A stretch of 64,000 nt of DNA, from NCBI RefSeq assembly GCF_013348805.1, contig NZ_CP054690.1, forward strand, positions 4,030,001 through 4,094,000, given 5' to 3'. The position numbers and the translations under genes were made by a program. Each line of letters starts with the position of its first letter. Positions within the stretch are counted from its first letter, which is position 1. This DNA comes from Rhodococcus sp. W8901. Its GTDB lineage: Bacteria > Actinomycetota > Actinomycetes > Mycobacteriales > Mycobacteriaceae. Shown in pieces: positions 45,030 to 52,937 of this stretch. Below the pieces are notes generated by a model, which saw nothing but the letters and a program-made list of their open reading frames with translations, was not told the origin of the DNA and searched no databases.

Positions 45030-45829
45030 GCAGTCCCCTCGTACGGCGAGAACGTCACCAACTCGGCGCCCCCGGACCAGTGCGCCGAAAGATGATGCGC
45101 CAGTTCGCGATACGCCTCCGCACCCTTGTTCTTTCGGCCCGCGAGCACCGTCGAGCCCGACGCCGATGCCTCCGCGAATCGGACTGTCCGCGGGATGGGC
45201 GGCGCGAGCACCGGAAGGTCGTAGCGGTCCGAGACGTCGGAGAGCACGTCCCGACTGTGCGTGGTGCGGGCGTCGTACAGCGTCGGCAGCGCGCCCAGCA
45301 GTACGAGGTCGGGGTTGGTGATCTGCTGGACCTCGGAGACCGTGCGCAGCAACTGTCCGACACCGCGGTGCGCGAGCGTCTCGCACTGCAGCGGCACGAG
45401 CACCGACCGGGCGGCCGTGAGCCCGTTGAGGGTGAGTACGCCCAGCGACGGCGGGCAGTCGATGATGACCACGTCGAAGTCGTCGAGGATCGGCGCGAGG
45501 GCCCGTTTGAGCGCGAATTCGCGCCCCGGCCGCATCAACAGCAGCGCCTCCGCACCCGCGAGGTCGATCGTCGCGGGCAGCAGCATCACGCCGTCGTCCG
45601 TCTCGAGCAGCACATCGCGCACCGACGCGTCCCCCGTGAGCACGTCGTGCACCGAGGTCTCGAGCCGATCGGGGTTGTGCCCCAACGAGAATGTCAGACA
45701 CCCCTGCGGATCGAGGTCCACGACCAGCACCCGCTGACCGAGGTCCACGAGCGCCGCCCCCAGTGAAGCAACCGTCGTGGTCTTGGCTACCCCACCCTTT
45801 TGATTCGCTACAGCCAGTACCGTCGTCAC
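45026..45829 (-). CDS. ParA/Soj-like ATPase
   Basis: A 267-residue ParA-family ATPase starting at GTG 45829. It has the deviant Walker A NQKGGVAKTT, the Walker A' region VLVVDLDPQGCLTF and Walker B VVIIDCPPSLG. The C-terminal RTVRFAEASASGSTVL is as in Soj proteins. No ParB gene is adjacent, and the chromosome's own parAB normally sits near oriC, so this is an orphan ParA (Rv3213c position). Orphan ParAs often position protein complexes rather than DNA. It is divergent from the phosphatase gene. Confidence 0.88.
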   Translation of the reverse strand: MTTVLAVANQKGGVAKTTTVASLGAALVDLGQRVLVVDLDPQGCLTFSLGHNPDRLETSVHDVLTGDASVRDVLLETDDGVMLLPATIDLAGAEALLLMRPGREFALKRALAPILDDFDVVIIDCPPSLGVLTLNGLTAARSVLVPLQCETLAHRGVGQLLRTVSEVQQITNPDLVLLGALPTLYDARTTHSRDVLSDVSDRYDLPVLAPPIPRTVRFAEASASGSTVLAGRKNKGAEAYRELAHHLSAHWSGGAELVTFSPYEGTA

Positions 45830-45896
45830 GGCCTAGATCCTTGCCTACTCGAGGCCCGAACGCGAGGGTTCGGCCGCACCCGGCATGATTGGACCC

Positions 45897-46499
45897 ATGA
45901 CCTCACCCGACCGCCGGCTCGTCCTGTTGCGACACGGTGAGACGGAGTGGGCCCGCCTCGGCCGGCACACGAGCACGACCGAGGTTCCGCTGACCGAACG
46001 CGGCGCGGAGCAGGCCCGCGAGGCCGGACCGCAACTCGCCGCCCTGCAACTGCGCGACCCCCTGGTTATCACGAGCCCGCGCCGACGGGCGCACGTCACG
46101 GCGGCCCTGGCGGGGCTCACCGAGGACCGCCGGTGGGACGCCCTCACCGAATGGGACTACGGCGAACTCGAGGGCCTCACCACGCCCGAGATCCGCGAAC
46201 GAATCCCGCACTGGACGGTGTGGACCCACCCGTGCCCGGGCGGCGAAACCCACGAAATGGTCATGTCCCGCGCCGACATGGTGGTGAGCACGTGCGAGGC
46301 CGCGCTCGCGGACCGCGACGTGCTGCTGGTGGGGCACGGCCACTTCTTCCGCGCGCTGATCGCCCGGTGGGTCGAACAGCCGGTCGCCGAGGGACGACGG
46401 TTCACCCTCTCCCCCGCGGCGCGCACCGTGCTCGGCTACGAACACGGCTTCCGAACGATCCTCACCCACAACGTCACCCCGAGAGAAGGCATGCAGTGA
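45897..46499 (+). CDS. Histidine-phosphatase superfamily enzyme (Gpm2/Rv3214-like)
   Basis: A 200-residue phosphatase. ATG 45897 (MTSPDRRLVL) is preferred over the in-frame ATG 45885 by comparison with the mycobacterial N-terminus. The catalytic histidine is in LVLLRHGETEWARLGRHT, with the second Arg/His sites in SPRRRAHVTAAL and VGHGHFFRALIARW and the acid Glu in EWDYGELEGLT. These define branch 1 of the superfamily. The M. tuberculosis homologue acts as a general acid phosphatase rather than a phosphoglycerate mutase. The stop overlaps the next gene as GTGA. Confidence 0.9.
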   Translation: MTSPDRRLVLLRHGETEWARLGRHTSTTEVPLTERGAEQAREAGPQLAALQLRDPLVITSPRRRAHVTAALAGLTEDRRWDALTEWDYGELEGLTTPEIRERIPHWTVWTHPCPGGETHEMVMSRADMVVSTCEAALADRDVLLVGHGHFFRALIARWVEQPVAEGRRFTLSPAARTVLGYEHGFRTILTHNVTPREGMQ

Positions 46500-47020
46500 A
46501 CGCACGAACGAACGTCGGACTGGCCGTGATCCGTCGGGCCACCCCCGACGACGTCGCGGCGATCACCGGGCTGATCTACGAACTCGCCGAGTACGAGAAG
46601 GCCCGGCACGAGTGCACGGTGATTCCGGAGCAGATCGAGACGGCCCTCTTCGGACCCGAGCCCGCGGTCTTCTCGCACGTCGTCGAGGTTCCGGGCGACG
46701 ATGCGCAGGCCCCCACGATCGTCGGGACGGCGCTGTGGTTCCGCAACTTCTCGACCTGGGACGGCGTGCACGGGATCTATCTGGAGGACCTGTACGTCAC
46801 CCCCGAACACCGTGGCGCGGGGTACGGAAAGGCGCTGCTGGCGACGCTCGCCGACGAATGCGTGGCCAAGGGCTATACGCGGCTGGCCTGGTCGGTGCTG
46901 AACTGGAACACACCGTCGATCGGGTTCTACGAGGCGCTGGGTGCGGTGGCGCAGGACGAGTGGACCACGTACCGGCTCAGCGGCGAGGCGCTGGCCGCGC
47001 TGGCGACTCAGGCGCCGTAG
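46496..47020 (+). CDS. GNAT acetyltransferase, SSAT-like
   Basis: A 174-residue GNAT starting at GTG 46496, which overlaps the phosphatase stop by 4 bp, so translation is probably coupled. VIRRATPDDVAAITGLIYELAEYEKARHE and LWFRNFSTWDGVHGIYLEDLYVTPEHRGAGYGKALL (motif A RGxGxG/A), followed by WSVLNWNTPSIGFYEALGAV, are the pattern of diamine/thialysine acetyltransferases. The substrate is probably a small amine. It corresponds to Rv3216. The isochorismate synthase gene that lies between phosphatase and GNAT in M. tuberculosis (Rv3215, from memory) is missing here. Confidence 0.88.
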   Translation: MNARTNVGLAVIRRATPDDVAAITGLIYELAEYEKARHECTVIPEQIETALFGPEPAVFSHVVEVPGDDAQAPTIVGTALWFRNFSTWDGVHGIYLEDLYVTPEHRGAGYGKALLATLADECVAKGYTRLAWSVLNWNTPSIGFYEALGAVAQDEWTTYRLSGEALAALATQAP

Positions 47021-47029
47021 CGGCCGGGC

Positions 47030-47446
47030 CTAGTACTCGTCGGGCGCGCCGTATCCCTCGGCCACCCACCGCGACGTGCTGTTCCAGAACAGCAGCACCA
47101 GAGCGGCGAGCACCACCGCACCCAACAGGATTCCCCAGACCACCCGGTGCGAGGTGAACACGTACCACGTGACGGGCAGCAACAGCAGCTGCGCCATGAC
47201 ACCGATCGTGCGTCCCCAGCGGTGACCGCCGAGCAGCCCGATACCCGCCGCCAGGACGGCCCCACCGAGAATCGCGAACCACGCGGCCGTGCCGTATCCA
47301 CTGGTCATGCTCTGGTCGGCGCCCAACAGGCCACGGACGACCAGGACGATCGCGACACCGACTGCGGCACCGCCCTCGAGGGTCACCAGGGCGCCGGCCC
47401 CACGGACCGTGGTGGGAGTCGGAGCGGGAGCAGGCTGGTTCGACAC
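47030..47446 (-). CDS. Four-helix membrane protein (Rv3217c-like)
   Basis: A 138-residue protein starting at GTG 47446. A proline-rich N-terminus (QPAPAPTPTT) is followed by four membrane helices: LEGGAAVGVAIVLVVRGLLG, AAWFAILGGAVLAAGIGLLG, TIGVMAQLLLLPVTWYVF and VVWGILLGAVVLAALVLLFW. The tail STSRWVAEGYGAPDEY is polar. It is conserved in actinobacteria in this neighbourhood. No function is known and no catalytic motif is visible. It ends 9 bp from the convergent GNAT stop. Confidence 0.8.
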   Translation of the reverse strand: MSNQPAPAPTPTTVRGAGALVTLEGGAAVGVAIVLVVRGLLGADQSMTSGYGTAAWFAILGGAVLAAGIGLLGGHRWGRTIGVMAQLLLLPVTWYVFTSHRVVWGILLGAVVLAALVLLFWNSTSRWVAEGYGAPDEY

Positions 47447-47492
47447 GCAGCCAGCCTAGAACACGGGCAGAACCCGGCTAGGCTGATGCCCC

Positions 47493-48449
47493 GTGCGTGC
47501 GCTGCTGATCGTCAATCCCAACGCCACCTCGACCACGCCCGCGGGGCGCGACCTCCTCGCGCACGCGCTGTCGAGCCGGGTGCGGCTGACCGTCGCCCAC
47601 ACCACGCACCGCGGTCATGCCGCGGAACTGGCGGCGCAGGCCCGCACCGACGGCATCGCGCTGATCATCGTGCACGGCGGCGACGGCACCGTGAACGAGG
47701 TCGTCAACGGCCTACTCGGCGCGCCCCATCCCCGGACGATGCGGTCCGTTCCCATCGGTCCCATTCCGCTGATCGCCGTCGTCCCGGGCGGCTCGGCCAA
47801 TGTGTTCGCCCGGTCGCTCGGAATCGCGCCGGACCCCGTGGATGCGACGAACCAACTGATCGATCTGCTCGCTCTGCGCGCGCGGCGAACGATCGGTCTA
47901 GGGCACTGCGACAACCGCTGGTTCACGTTCAACGCGGGAATGGGCCTCGACGCCCAGGTGTGCGAAGCGGTGGACAACGGCCGCACGAACGGACAGGCCG
48001 TGACGCCGGGACGCTACGTTCGGCACGCCGTCCGCGCGTTCTTCCGCGCCAAGCGTGAGGAGCCGACGCTCACGGTCGAACTTCCCGATCAGGAGCCGAT
48101 CGACGGCGTGCACTATGCGTTCGTGTCGAACTCGACTCCGTGGACCTATCTGAACAAGCGCGAGGTGCACACGAACCCGGGAACGAGCTTCGAAGCGGGT
48201 CTCGGGCTCTTCGCGATGCGGACGACGGGGGTCTTTGCCAGTCTTCGCGTCGTTCGTCAACTACTTTCGGCCGGATTATCGCCGAAATCACATTCATTGA
48301 TTCGATTCGATGATGTGGCGCAAATCCGTATCCGCGCAACTACACCGATCGGCCTCCAAATGGACGGCGACTATATCGGCATGCGAAGCGACGTGACATT
48401 CGTCGCGGTCCCCGATGCGCTCGACGTCATCGCACCGCAGGCGCACTGA
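47493..48449 (+). CDS. Diacylglycerol kinase-family lipid kinase
   Basis: A 318-residue DAGK-fold kinase starting at GTG 47493. LLIVNPNATSTT and the nucleotide-binding VHGGDGTVNEVVNGL (GGDGT) are diagnostic, followed by VPGGSANVFARSLG and the C-terminal beta domain ending QMDGDYIG. It probably phosphorylates diacylglycerol or a related lipid at the membrane. Its position matches Rv3218, upstream of whiB1. There is no obvious ribosome site at the GTG, so a leaderless message is possible. Confidence 0.9.
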   Translation: MRALLIVNPNATSTTPAGRDLLAHALSSRVRLTVAHTTHRGHAAELAAQARTDGIALIIVHGGDGTVNEVVNGLLGAPHPRTMRSVPIGPIPLIAVVPGGSANVFARSLGIAPDPVDATNQLIDLLALRARRTIGLGHCDNRWFTFNAGMGLDAQVCEAVDNGRTNGQAVTPGRYVRHAVRAFFRAKREEPTLTVELPDQEPIDGVHYAFVSNSTPWTYLNKREVHTNPGTSFEAGLGLFAMRTTGVFASLRVVRQLLSAGLSPKSHSLIRFDDVAQIRIRATTPIGLQMDGDYIGMRSDVTFVAVPDALDVIAPQAH

Positions 48450-48575
48450 CTCCACCGCCACCCGCCGGCGATACCCCCGGAGGGCCCGATCCCGCCGATC
48501 CCACTGATTCGAACGCCCAATTGAGCCTGATCCAACGCTCGATCAGTCACGATCGGGGACTGAAATGTCCTGATG

Positions 48576-48607
48576 GGGTGCACAAAGCCCCAGGTGGGTG
48601 TACAAAG
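48576..48607. repeat. Direct repeats 20 bp apart upstream of whiB1
   Basis: GGGTGCACAAAG (48576-48587) and GGGTGTACAAAG (48596-48607) differ at one base and start exactly 20 bp apart, two helical turns, so a protein would see both on one DNA face. Confidence 0.7.
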
Positions 48608-48686
48608 GATGCGGAGCCGGGCAGGGCAGCCTAACCGAGTGAGCTTCCCCACGGTGCAGTCGATATCTATTGACTTCCCCCGCGTT

Positions 48687-48702
48687 CGTGAAAGCATTCA
48701 CA
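48687..48702. promoter_or_regulatory. CRP-like binding site of whiB1
   Basis: CGTGA-AAGCAT-TCACA matches the CRP consensus TGTGA-N6-TCACA at nine of ten bases. It sits roughly 60-65 bp upstream of the expected start of transcription. Mycobacterial whiB1 is known to be controlled by the cAMP receptor protein. Confidence 0.65.
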
Positions 48703-48748
48703 AGTAACAGTGCTGAAACAACCAAGTAAGCACCCATGAACTTGTAAA

Positions 48749-48754
48749 TACATT
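48749..48754 (+). promoter_or_regulatory. Candidate -10 box of whiB1
   Basis: TACATT fits TANNNT and lies 36 bp upstream of the whiB1 ATG. The -35 region is poor, as expected for an activator-dependent promoter. Confidence 0.45.
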
Positions 48755-48789
48755 ACGGTGCATGGCGCACCCAGTTAAGGAGTAGAAGG

Positions 48790-49044
48790 ATGGACTGGCG
48801 CCACAACGCAATCTGTCGCGACGAGGATCCCGAACTGTTCTTCCCGGTGGGAAACAGTGGCCCGGCTCTCGCGCAGATCGCTGATGCCAAGGTGGTGTGC
48901 AACCGGTGCCCCGTGACCGCGGAGTGCCTGTCCTGGGCCCTCGAGTCCGGCCAGGACGCGGGCGTCTGGGGCGGCATGAGCGAGGACGAGCGTCGCGCAC
49001 TCAAGCGCCGCAACGCCCGCACCCGCGCGCGCACCGCAGTCTAG
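48790..49044 (+). CDS. whiB1: WhiB1, iron-sulfur transcription factor
   Basis: An 84-residue Wbl protein nearly identical in layout to mycobacterial WhiB1. The four cluster ligands are C9, C37, C40 and C46. The beta-turn GVWGG is at about 58-62, followed by the basic DNA-binding tail LKRRNARTRAR. WhiB1 binds domain 4 of the primary sigma factor through its 4Fe-4S cluster and reacts with nitric oxide; it is essential in M. tuberculosis. Start ATG 48790 (MDWRHNAICR). A strong terminator follows. Promoter elements are listed separately. Confidence 0.96.
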   Translation: MDWRHNAICRDEDPELFFPVGNSGPALAQIADAKVVCNRCPVTAECLSWALESGQDAGVWGGMSEDERRALKRRNARTRARTAV

Positions 49045-49051
49045 TCTCGAC

Positions 49052-49092
49052 CGAGACGAAGGCCCGGCACCTACCAGGTGCCGGGCCTTCGT
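49052..49092 (+). terminator. Terminator after whiB1
   Basis: A perfect 19-bp stem (49052-49070 / 49074-49092) with a three-base loop ACC, ending in a short T-run. It starts eight bases after the whiB1 stop. It also lies 3' of pdtaS on the other strand. Confidence 0.9.
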
Positions 49093-49155
49093 CTTTCGTG
49101 GTCCGAACGTAGTACCAGACGGTCGGAGACACAGACAGTCGGAGACTGCGAAACG

Positions 49156-50676
49156 TCAGAGGCGGTGCGCCCGCCGACCCAGTGGCACCCGGAGCACGGC
49201 GTCGGTGCCGCCGCCCGGGCACGGATGCAGCCCCAGCGATCCACCGAGTTCGGCGTCGACCAGCGTCCGCACGATCTGCAGTCCCAGCCGATCGGACTTC
49301 TCCAGGCTGAAACCGTCGGGCAGGCCCCGACCGTCGTCGTGGATGACGACGTCGAGCCAGCGGGCCGAACGATCCGCACGCAGGTACACCGTGCCGGACT
49401 CGCCGGGCTCGAAGGCGTGCTCGATCGCGTTCTGCACCAATTCGGTCAACACCATCACCAGCGGGGTCGCGCGCTCTGCGGAGAATACGCCGAGACTGCC
49501 CTCGCGCTGGATCTTGATCGGCATGTTGACCGACGCGACGTCGGCGAGGATCGGCACGAGGCGATCGACGACCTCGTCGAGGTCGACTTCCTCGTCGACC
49601 GACATCGACAGCGTCTCGTGGACCAACGCGATCGACGTCACGCGCCGGACCGACTCGCTGAGCGCCTGTCGCGCCTCCTCGTTGTCGGTGCGGCGGGCCT
49701 GCAGGCGCAGCAGCGCGGCGACGGTCTGCAAATTGTTCTTCACGCGATGATGGATCTCGCGGATCGTCGCGTCCTTGCTGAGCAGGGCGCGATCGCGGCG
49801 CTTGACCTCGGTGACGTCGCGGATCACGACGGCGGCACCCACCACCTTGCCGTGCGGCTTGAGGACCAGAGCCCGCAGCAACACGGTCGCGCCGCGGGCC
49901 TCGATCTCCATCCGGTGTCCGAGGCGGCCGGCGAGTGTTCCGCTGATGTAGTCGGCCACTTCCTGCGACTCGAAGGGGTCGGTGATGAGCGAGTGGGTCG
50001 TGGACGCCAGGTCCTGACCCATCAGGTCGCTGTTCAACCCCATGCGGTGGTACGCGGAGAGCGCGTTCGGGCTCGCGTACACGACCCGCCCCTCGGGGTC
50101 GAGACGAATGAAGCCGTCTCCCGCGCGGGGGCTCGAGTTGGTGTCCGAGCGCGTCTCGGGATTGGGGAACGTCCCCTCACTGATCATCTGGCACAGGTCT
50201 GCGGCGCAGTCCAGGTACGCGATCTCGAGGGGACTCTGGGCGCGCTGCTGCGCAAGATTGGTGTCCCGGCTCAGGACCGCGATGACCTCGCCGCCACAGC
50301 GCACCGGAACCGCCTCCCGACGCAACGGGGTGCCGCCGCGCCACGAGTGGTCGACCTCGGTGACGATCTCGCCGTCGACGAGCGCCTTGAGGACCTGGGG
50401 ATGTTCGGACTCGGAGACCACGGATCCGACGGCATCGTCCGGGAAGGCCGTCGACGCGGTCGTGGGGCGGCACTGCGCGACGCACACGACGGTGCCGGGA
50501 TCGGCGCCCACCGAGCTGGTCTGGTCGTCGGGCCGCTCGGTCGCCACCCACAGCAGGACGTCGGCGAAGGACAGATCCGCGAGTAGCTGCCATTCGCCCA
50601 CAACCTGCTGCAGGTGATCGACCGCGCTGCCGGGAAGATCGGTGTGCTCGGCGAGCAGGTCGCTCAGTGTCGACAT
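49156..50676 (-). CDS. pdtaS: PdtaS, cytosolic sensor histidine kinase
   Basis: A 506-residue kinase with no membrane segment. An N-terminal GAF domain (about 10-150) and a PAS domain (about 190-300, GFIRLDPEGRVVYASPNALSAYHRMG) precede a HisKA_2 dimerisation helix with the phosphorylated His in REIHHRVKNNLQTVAALLRLQ. The HATPase has ELVQNAIEHAF (N box), DDGRGLPDGF (G1) and GLQIVRTLV (G2). In mycobacteria PdtaS phosphorylates PdtaR, an ANTAR-type RNA-binding antiterminator. The pdtaR gene is not in this window. The context next to whiB1 is conserved (Rv3220c). Confidence 0.94.
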   Translation of the reverse strand: MSTLSDLLAEHTDLPGSAVDHLQQVVGEWQLLADLSFADVLLWVATERPDDQTSSVGADPGTVVCVAQCRPTTASTAFPDDAVGSVVSESEHPQVLKALVDGEIVTEVDHSWRGGTPLRREAVPVRCGGEVIAVLSRDTNLAQQRAQSPLEIAYLDCAADLCQMISEGTFPNPETRSDTNSSPRAGDGFIRLDPEGRVVYASPNALSAYHRMGLNSDLMGQDLASTTHSLITDPFESQEVADYISGTLAGRLGHRMEIEARGATVLLRALVLKPHGKVVGAAVVIRDVTEVKRRDRALLSKDATIREIHHRVKNNLQTVAALLRLQARRTDNEEARQALSESVRRVTSIALVHETLSMSVDEEVDLDEVVDRLVPILADVASVNMPIKIQREGSLGVFSAERATPLVMVLTELVQNAIEHAFEPGESGTVYLRADRSARWLDVVIHDDGRGLPDGFSLEKSDRLGLQIVRTLVDAELGGSLGLHPCPGGGTDAVLRVPLGRRAHRL

Positions 50677-50704
50677 GTGCCAGGCTCCGAATCGTCTCTC
50701 GGGT

Positions 50705-50920
50705 TCAGCTGATGGTGGCGATCAGGTCGCCCTGCTGGATGACATCGCCGACCTTCACATCGACGGACGTCACCTTGCCGGCCACCTCGGCCAGAACGGG
50801 GATTTCCATCTTCATGGACTCGAGAATCACGAGGGTGTCGCCCTCGGTCACCTCTTCGCCTGCACTGACAACGACCTGGTAGACGGTCGAAACCATTTCG
50901 GCGCGCACATCTTCTGCCAC
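50705..50920 (-). CDS. Biotinylated protein TB7.3 (biotinyl carrier domain)
   Basis: A 71-residue stand-alone biotinyl/lipoyl domain. GTG 50920 (VAEDVRAEMV) has GAGG six bases upstream and agrees with the N-terminus of mycobacterial TB7.3 (Rv3221c). The biotinylation site is K37 in ESMKMEIP. VVVSAGEEVTEGD and VKVGDVIQQGDLIATIS complete the hammerhead fold. Its role as a carrier in a carboxylase is assumed from the domain. No carboxylase genes are adjacent. Confidence 0.92.
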   Translation of the reverse strand: MAEDVRAEMVSTVYQVVVSAGEEVTEGDTLVILESMKMEIPVLAEVAGKVTSVDVKVGDVIQQGDLIATIS

Positions 50921-51028
50921 CTGGCACCTCACTGTTCGTGGACGGTCGCGGACCAGCCAATGGAACCACAGCCAATCACACGTGAAACACTAGGACGAAC
51001 TCGAGTTCGAACACAGAAGGAGCTACTC

Positions 51029-51103
51029 ATGGGTAAGCGTGGTCGTAAGAAGCGCAGCCGCAAGGGCAACGCCGCCAATCACGGCAAGCGTCCCAACGCC
51101 TGA
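51029..51103 (+). CDS. Ribosomal protein bL37 (24 aa)
   Basis: A 24-residue, highly basic protein (MGKRGRKKRSRK...NHGKRPNA) with 11 Lys/Arg. ATG 51029 has AAGGAG six bases upstream, a textbook ribosome site. It matches the very short actinobacterial 50S protein bL37 first seen in mycobacterial ribosome structures. It is usually missed by gene finders because of its size. It is followed 17 bp later by a strong terminator, so it is a single-gene unit. Confidence 0.88.
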   Translation: MGKRGRKKRSRKGNAANHGKRPNA

Positions 51104-51120
51104 GACGCGTTGACAGACGA

Positions 51121-51159
51121 ATCAGGGGCCGGCAAGCACACCGCTTGCCGGCCCCTGAT
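51121..51159 (+). terminator. Terminator between bL37 and rshA
   Basis: A 17-bp perfect stem (51121-51137 / 51143-51159) with loop ACACC, between convergent bL37 and rshA. It could work in both directions. Confidence 0.88.
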
Positions 51160-51189
51160 CCGTTCCGGGCACCGGCCCGGGTCGTTCGT

Positions 51190-51489
51190 CTAGTCGTCCG
51201 ACTCGCGGTCGCCGACGAGTTCGGTCCCGGTGATGATCACGGTGCGCCGGATCTCGAACGAGAGCCGCTCCCGCAGCCCGTCCGGGGCGTGCTCGCCCCC
51301 ACACTTGCGGCCGATCAGGCTCTTGACCTTCTCCTCGATGCCGTACGCCTCGAAACACGCACCGCAGTTCTCCAGATGCCGCTGGATCCTCTCGCGCGAG
51401 TTCTCGTCGCACTCGCTGTCGAGCAGCAACCACACATCCGCGATCACCGCCGAGCAATCCAACTGCTCGAATTCGTTCTCCCCGGTCAC
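51190..51489 (-). CDS. rshA: RshA, zinc/redox anti-sigma factor
   Basis: A 99-residue ZAS-family anti-sigma factor. The zinc motif HLENCGAC gives H38, C42 and C45, with extra cysteines C12 and C27. In M. tuberculosis RshA binds SigH in reducing conditions and lets go when its cysteines are oxidised. The start GTG 51489 overlaps the sigH stop as GTGA, ensuring coupled synthesis. The acidic ends (GDRESDD) are normal for the family. Confidence 0.93.
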   Translation of the reverse strand: MTGENEFEQLDCSAVIADVWLLLDSECDENSRERIQRHLENCGACFEAYGIEEKVKSLIGRKCGGEHAPDGLRERLSFEIRRTVIITGTELVGDRESDD

Positions 51490-52154
51490 CGAGTAACCTC
51501 CTGCTCCGCTGTTCCGCTGCGCTCGGCGCGGTTGAATCCACGTTCGCGAGCGACGTCCGCGAGGAGGCCGCGCAACTGCTTGCGCCCACGGTGCAGGCGC
51601 GACATCACGGTGCCGATCGGCGTGCCCATGATCTCCGCGATCTCCTTGTACGGGAATCCCTCGACGTCGGCGTAGTACACCGCCATGCGGAACTCCTCGG
51701 GGAGCTCCTGCAGTGCCGCCTTGATGTCGTCGTCGGGCAGCGCGTCGAGTGCCTCGACCTCCGCCGACCGCAGACCCGTCGACGTGTGTTCGGCCGTCGC
51801 GGCGAGCTGCCAGTCGGTGATCTCGTCGGTCGGGTACTGCGCCGGCTGACGCTGCTTCTTGCGGTAGGAGTTGATGTAGGTGTTGGTGAGGATCCGGTAC
51901 AGCCAGGCCTTGAGGTTCGTTCCGGCCTTGAAGGAACGGAACGCCGAGTAGGCCTTGATGTAGGTCTCCTGTACCAGGTCCTCCGCGTCGGCCGGGTTGC
52001 GCGTCATCCGCAGCGCGGCGCCGTACAGCTGATCGAGGAGCGGGAGCGCGTCACGCTCGAACCGCTCGACCAGCGCGGCATCGGACTCTGGACCGTCACC
52101 CGCGGGGTCGGTCGGGGTGTCGGGTTCGTTCTCGGGGTCGTGATCGTCGAGCAC
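51486..52154 (-). CDS. sigH: SigH, ECF sigma factor for oxidative/heat stress
   Basis: A 222-residue group-4 sigma factor. GTG 52154 ([10 protein letters not shown]) has AAGGG six bases upstream. Region 2 runs from [38 protein letters not shown] to [14 protein letters not shown]. Region 4 has [45 protein letters not shown]. The acidic N-terminus is as in mycobacterial SigH. It directs the thioredoxin and heat-shock response to disulfide stress. A SigH-type promoter lies 160 bp upstream, indicating autoregulation. Confidence 0.95.
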   Translation of the reverse strand: MLDDHDPENEPDTPTDPAGDGPESDAALVERFERDALPLLDQLYGAALRMTRNPADAEDLVQETYIKAYSAFRSFKAGTNLKAWLYRILTNTYINSYRKKQRQPAQYPTDEITDWQLAATAEHTSTGLRSAEVEALDALPDDDIKAALQELPEEFRMAVYYADVEGFPYKEIAEIMGTPIGTVMSRLHRGRKQLRGLLADVARERGFNRAERSGTAEQEVTR

Positions 52155-52311
52155 GCTGATCCCTTCGCTTGCCGTAGGGGTCAAGGCTACCGCCAACCCT
52201 GCCGCGATTCCCGGACGCGCCGACTTCGTCGCGGTCTCCGAACGAGCCCGCTCCGCGCACAACACCGCCACCGGCCACTCCCTTCGCTGATGCAGCTTCT
52301 CGGCAGGTTTC

Positions 52312-52338
52312 AACAGCGCGGGGACGCAGTGTGTTCCC
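52312..52338 (-). promoter_or_regulatory. SigH-dependent promoter of sigH
   Basis: On the minus strand GGGAAC (52333-52338), an 18-bp spacer, GTT (52312-52314). This equals the SigH/SigR consensus GGGAAC/T-N18-19-GTT. Transcription would start near 52305, leaving a leader of about 150 bases. Confidence 0.8.
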
Positions 52339-52378
52339 GAGTCGTGATCGCGGCGAGATAGCGCGAGACGCGGAGTCC

Positions 52379-52384
52379 TAGAGT
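52379..52384 (+). promoter_or_regulatory. -10 box of a leaderless ybaK transcript
   Basis: TAGAGT ends seven bases before ATG 52392, which places the transcription start at or next to the A of the start codon. No Shine-Dalgarno is present, as expected for a leaderless gene. Confidence 0.5.
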
Positions 52385-52391
52385 TGTCGCC

Positions 52392-52886
52392 ATGGCCGGA
52401 ACTTCGACCCCCGCAACCAAGCTGCTCGACAAGGAGAAGGTCGCGCACCGGATCCACAGCTACGACCACGACGCCCGCGCCGCGTCGTTCGGCGACGAGG
52501 CCGTCGATTCGCTCGCCGATCATCTCGGGGTGGAGCCCGCGCAGATCTTCAAGACGCTGGTCGTCAAGACCGAGTCCGGAAAACTCGCGGTCGCAGTGCT
52601 GCCCGTGCCGTCGAAGCTGTCGTTGAAGGCGGCCGCGGCAGCGGTGGGCGCGGGCAAGGCCGTCATGGCGCCGCAGGCCGACGCCGAACGCTCCACCGGC
52701 TACGTCCTCGGCGGCATCTCCCCGCTCGGCCAGCGCAAGCGGCTGCCGACGGTGATCGACGCGTCGGCGCTGACGTGGGATCGGGTGCTGTGCAGTGCGG
52801 GCCGCCGTGGCCTCGAGATCGAGGTGGCGCCGCAGGATCTGGTGCGGTTGTCGGGTGCGGTGGTCGCGGAGATAACGGCCGGCTGA
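52392..52886 (+). CDS. ybaK: Cys-tRNA(Pro) deacylase, YbaK-like
   Basis: A 164-residue editing deacylase. [43 protein letters not shown] (with the conserved Lys of YbaK) and [22 protein letters not shown] (GxxxP-type pocket) are the family marks. It hydrolyses Cys wrongly attached to tRNA-Pro by ProRS. It starts at ATG 52392, divergent from sigH, with a -10 box suggesting a leaderless message. Confidence 0.93.
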   Translation: MAGTSTPATKLLDKEKVAHRIHSYDHDARAASFGDEAVDSLADHLGVEPAQIFKTLVVKTESGKLAVAVLPVPSKLSLKAAAAAVGAGKAVMAPQADAERSTGYVLGGISPLGQRKRLPTVIDASALTWDRVLCSAGRRGLEIEVAPQDLVRLSGAVVAEITAG

Positions 52887-52937
52887 CGGAATGAGACGGC
52901 CTCGCACCGTTGTTCCACCTATGACGTGTCTCCACGA

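Larger units (their letters stand above)
48450..48789. promoter_or_regulatory. whiB1 upstream regulatory region
   Basis: 340 bp without a gene. From left to right it contains a pair of 12-bp direct repeats (48576-48607), a CRP-type palindrome (48687-48702), a -10-like TACATT (48749-48754) and the whiB1 ribosome site (AAGGAG, then GAAGG) just before ATG 48790. Confidence 0.6.

Noticed and set aside
45026-45829. Chromosome partition locus with parS and parB
   Set aside because: No ParB gene or parS-like 16-mer is near; this is an orphan ParA.
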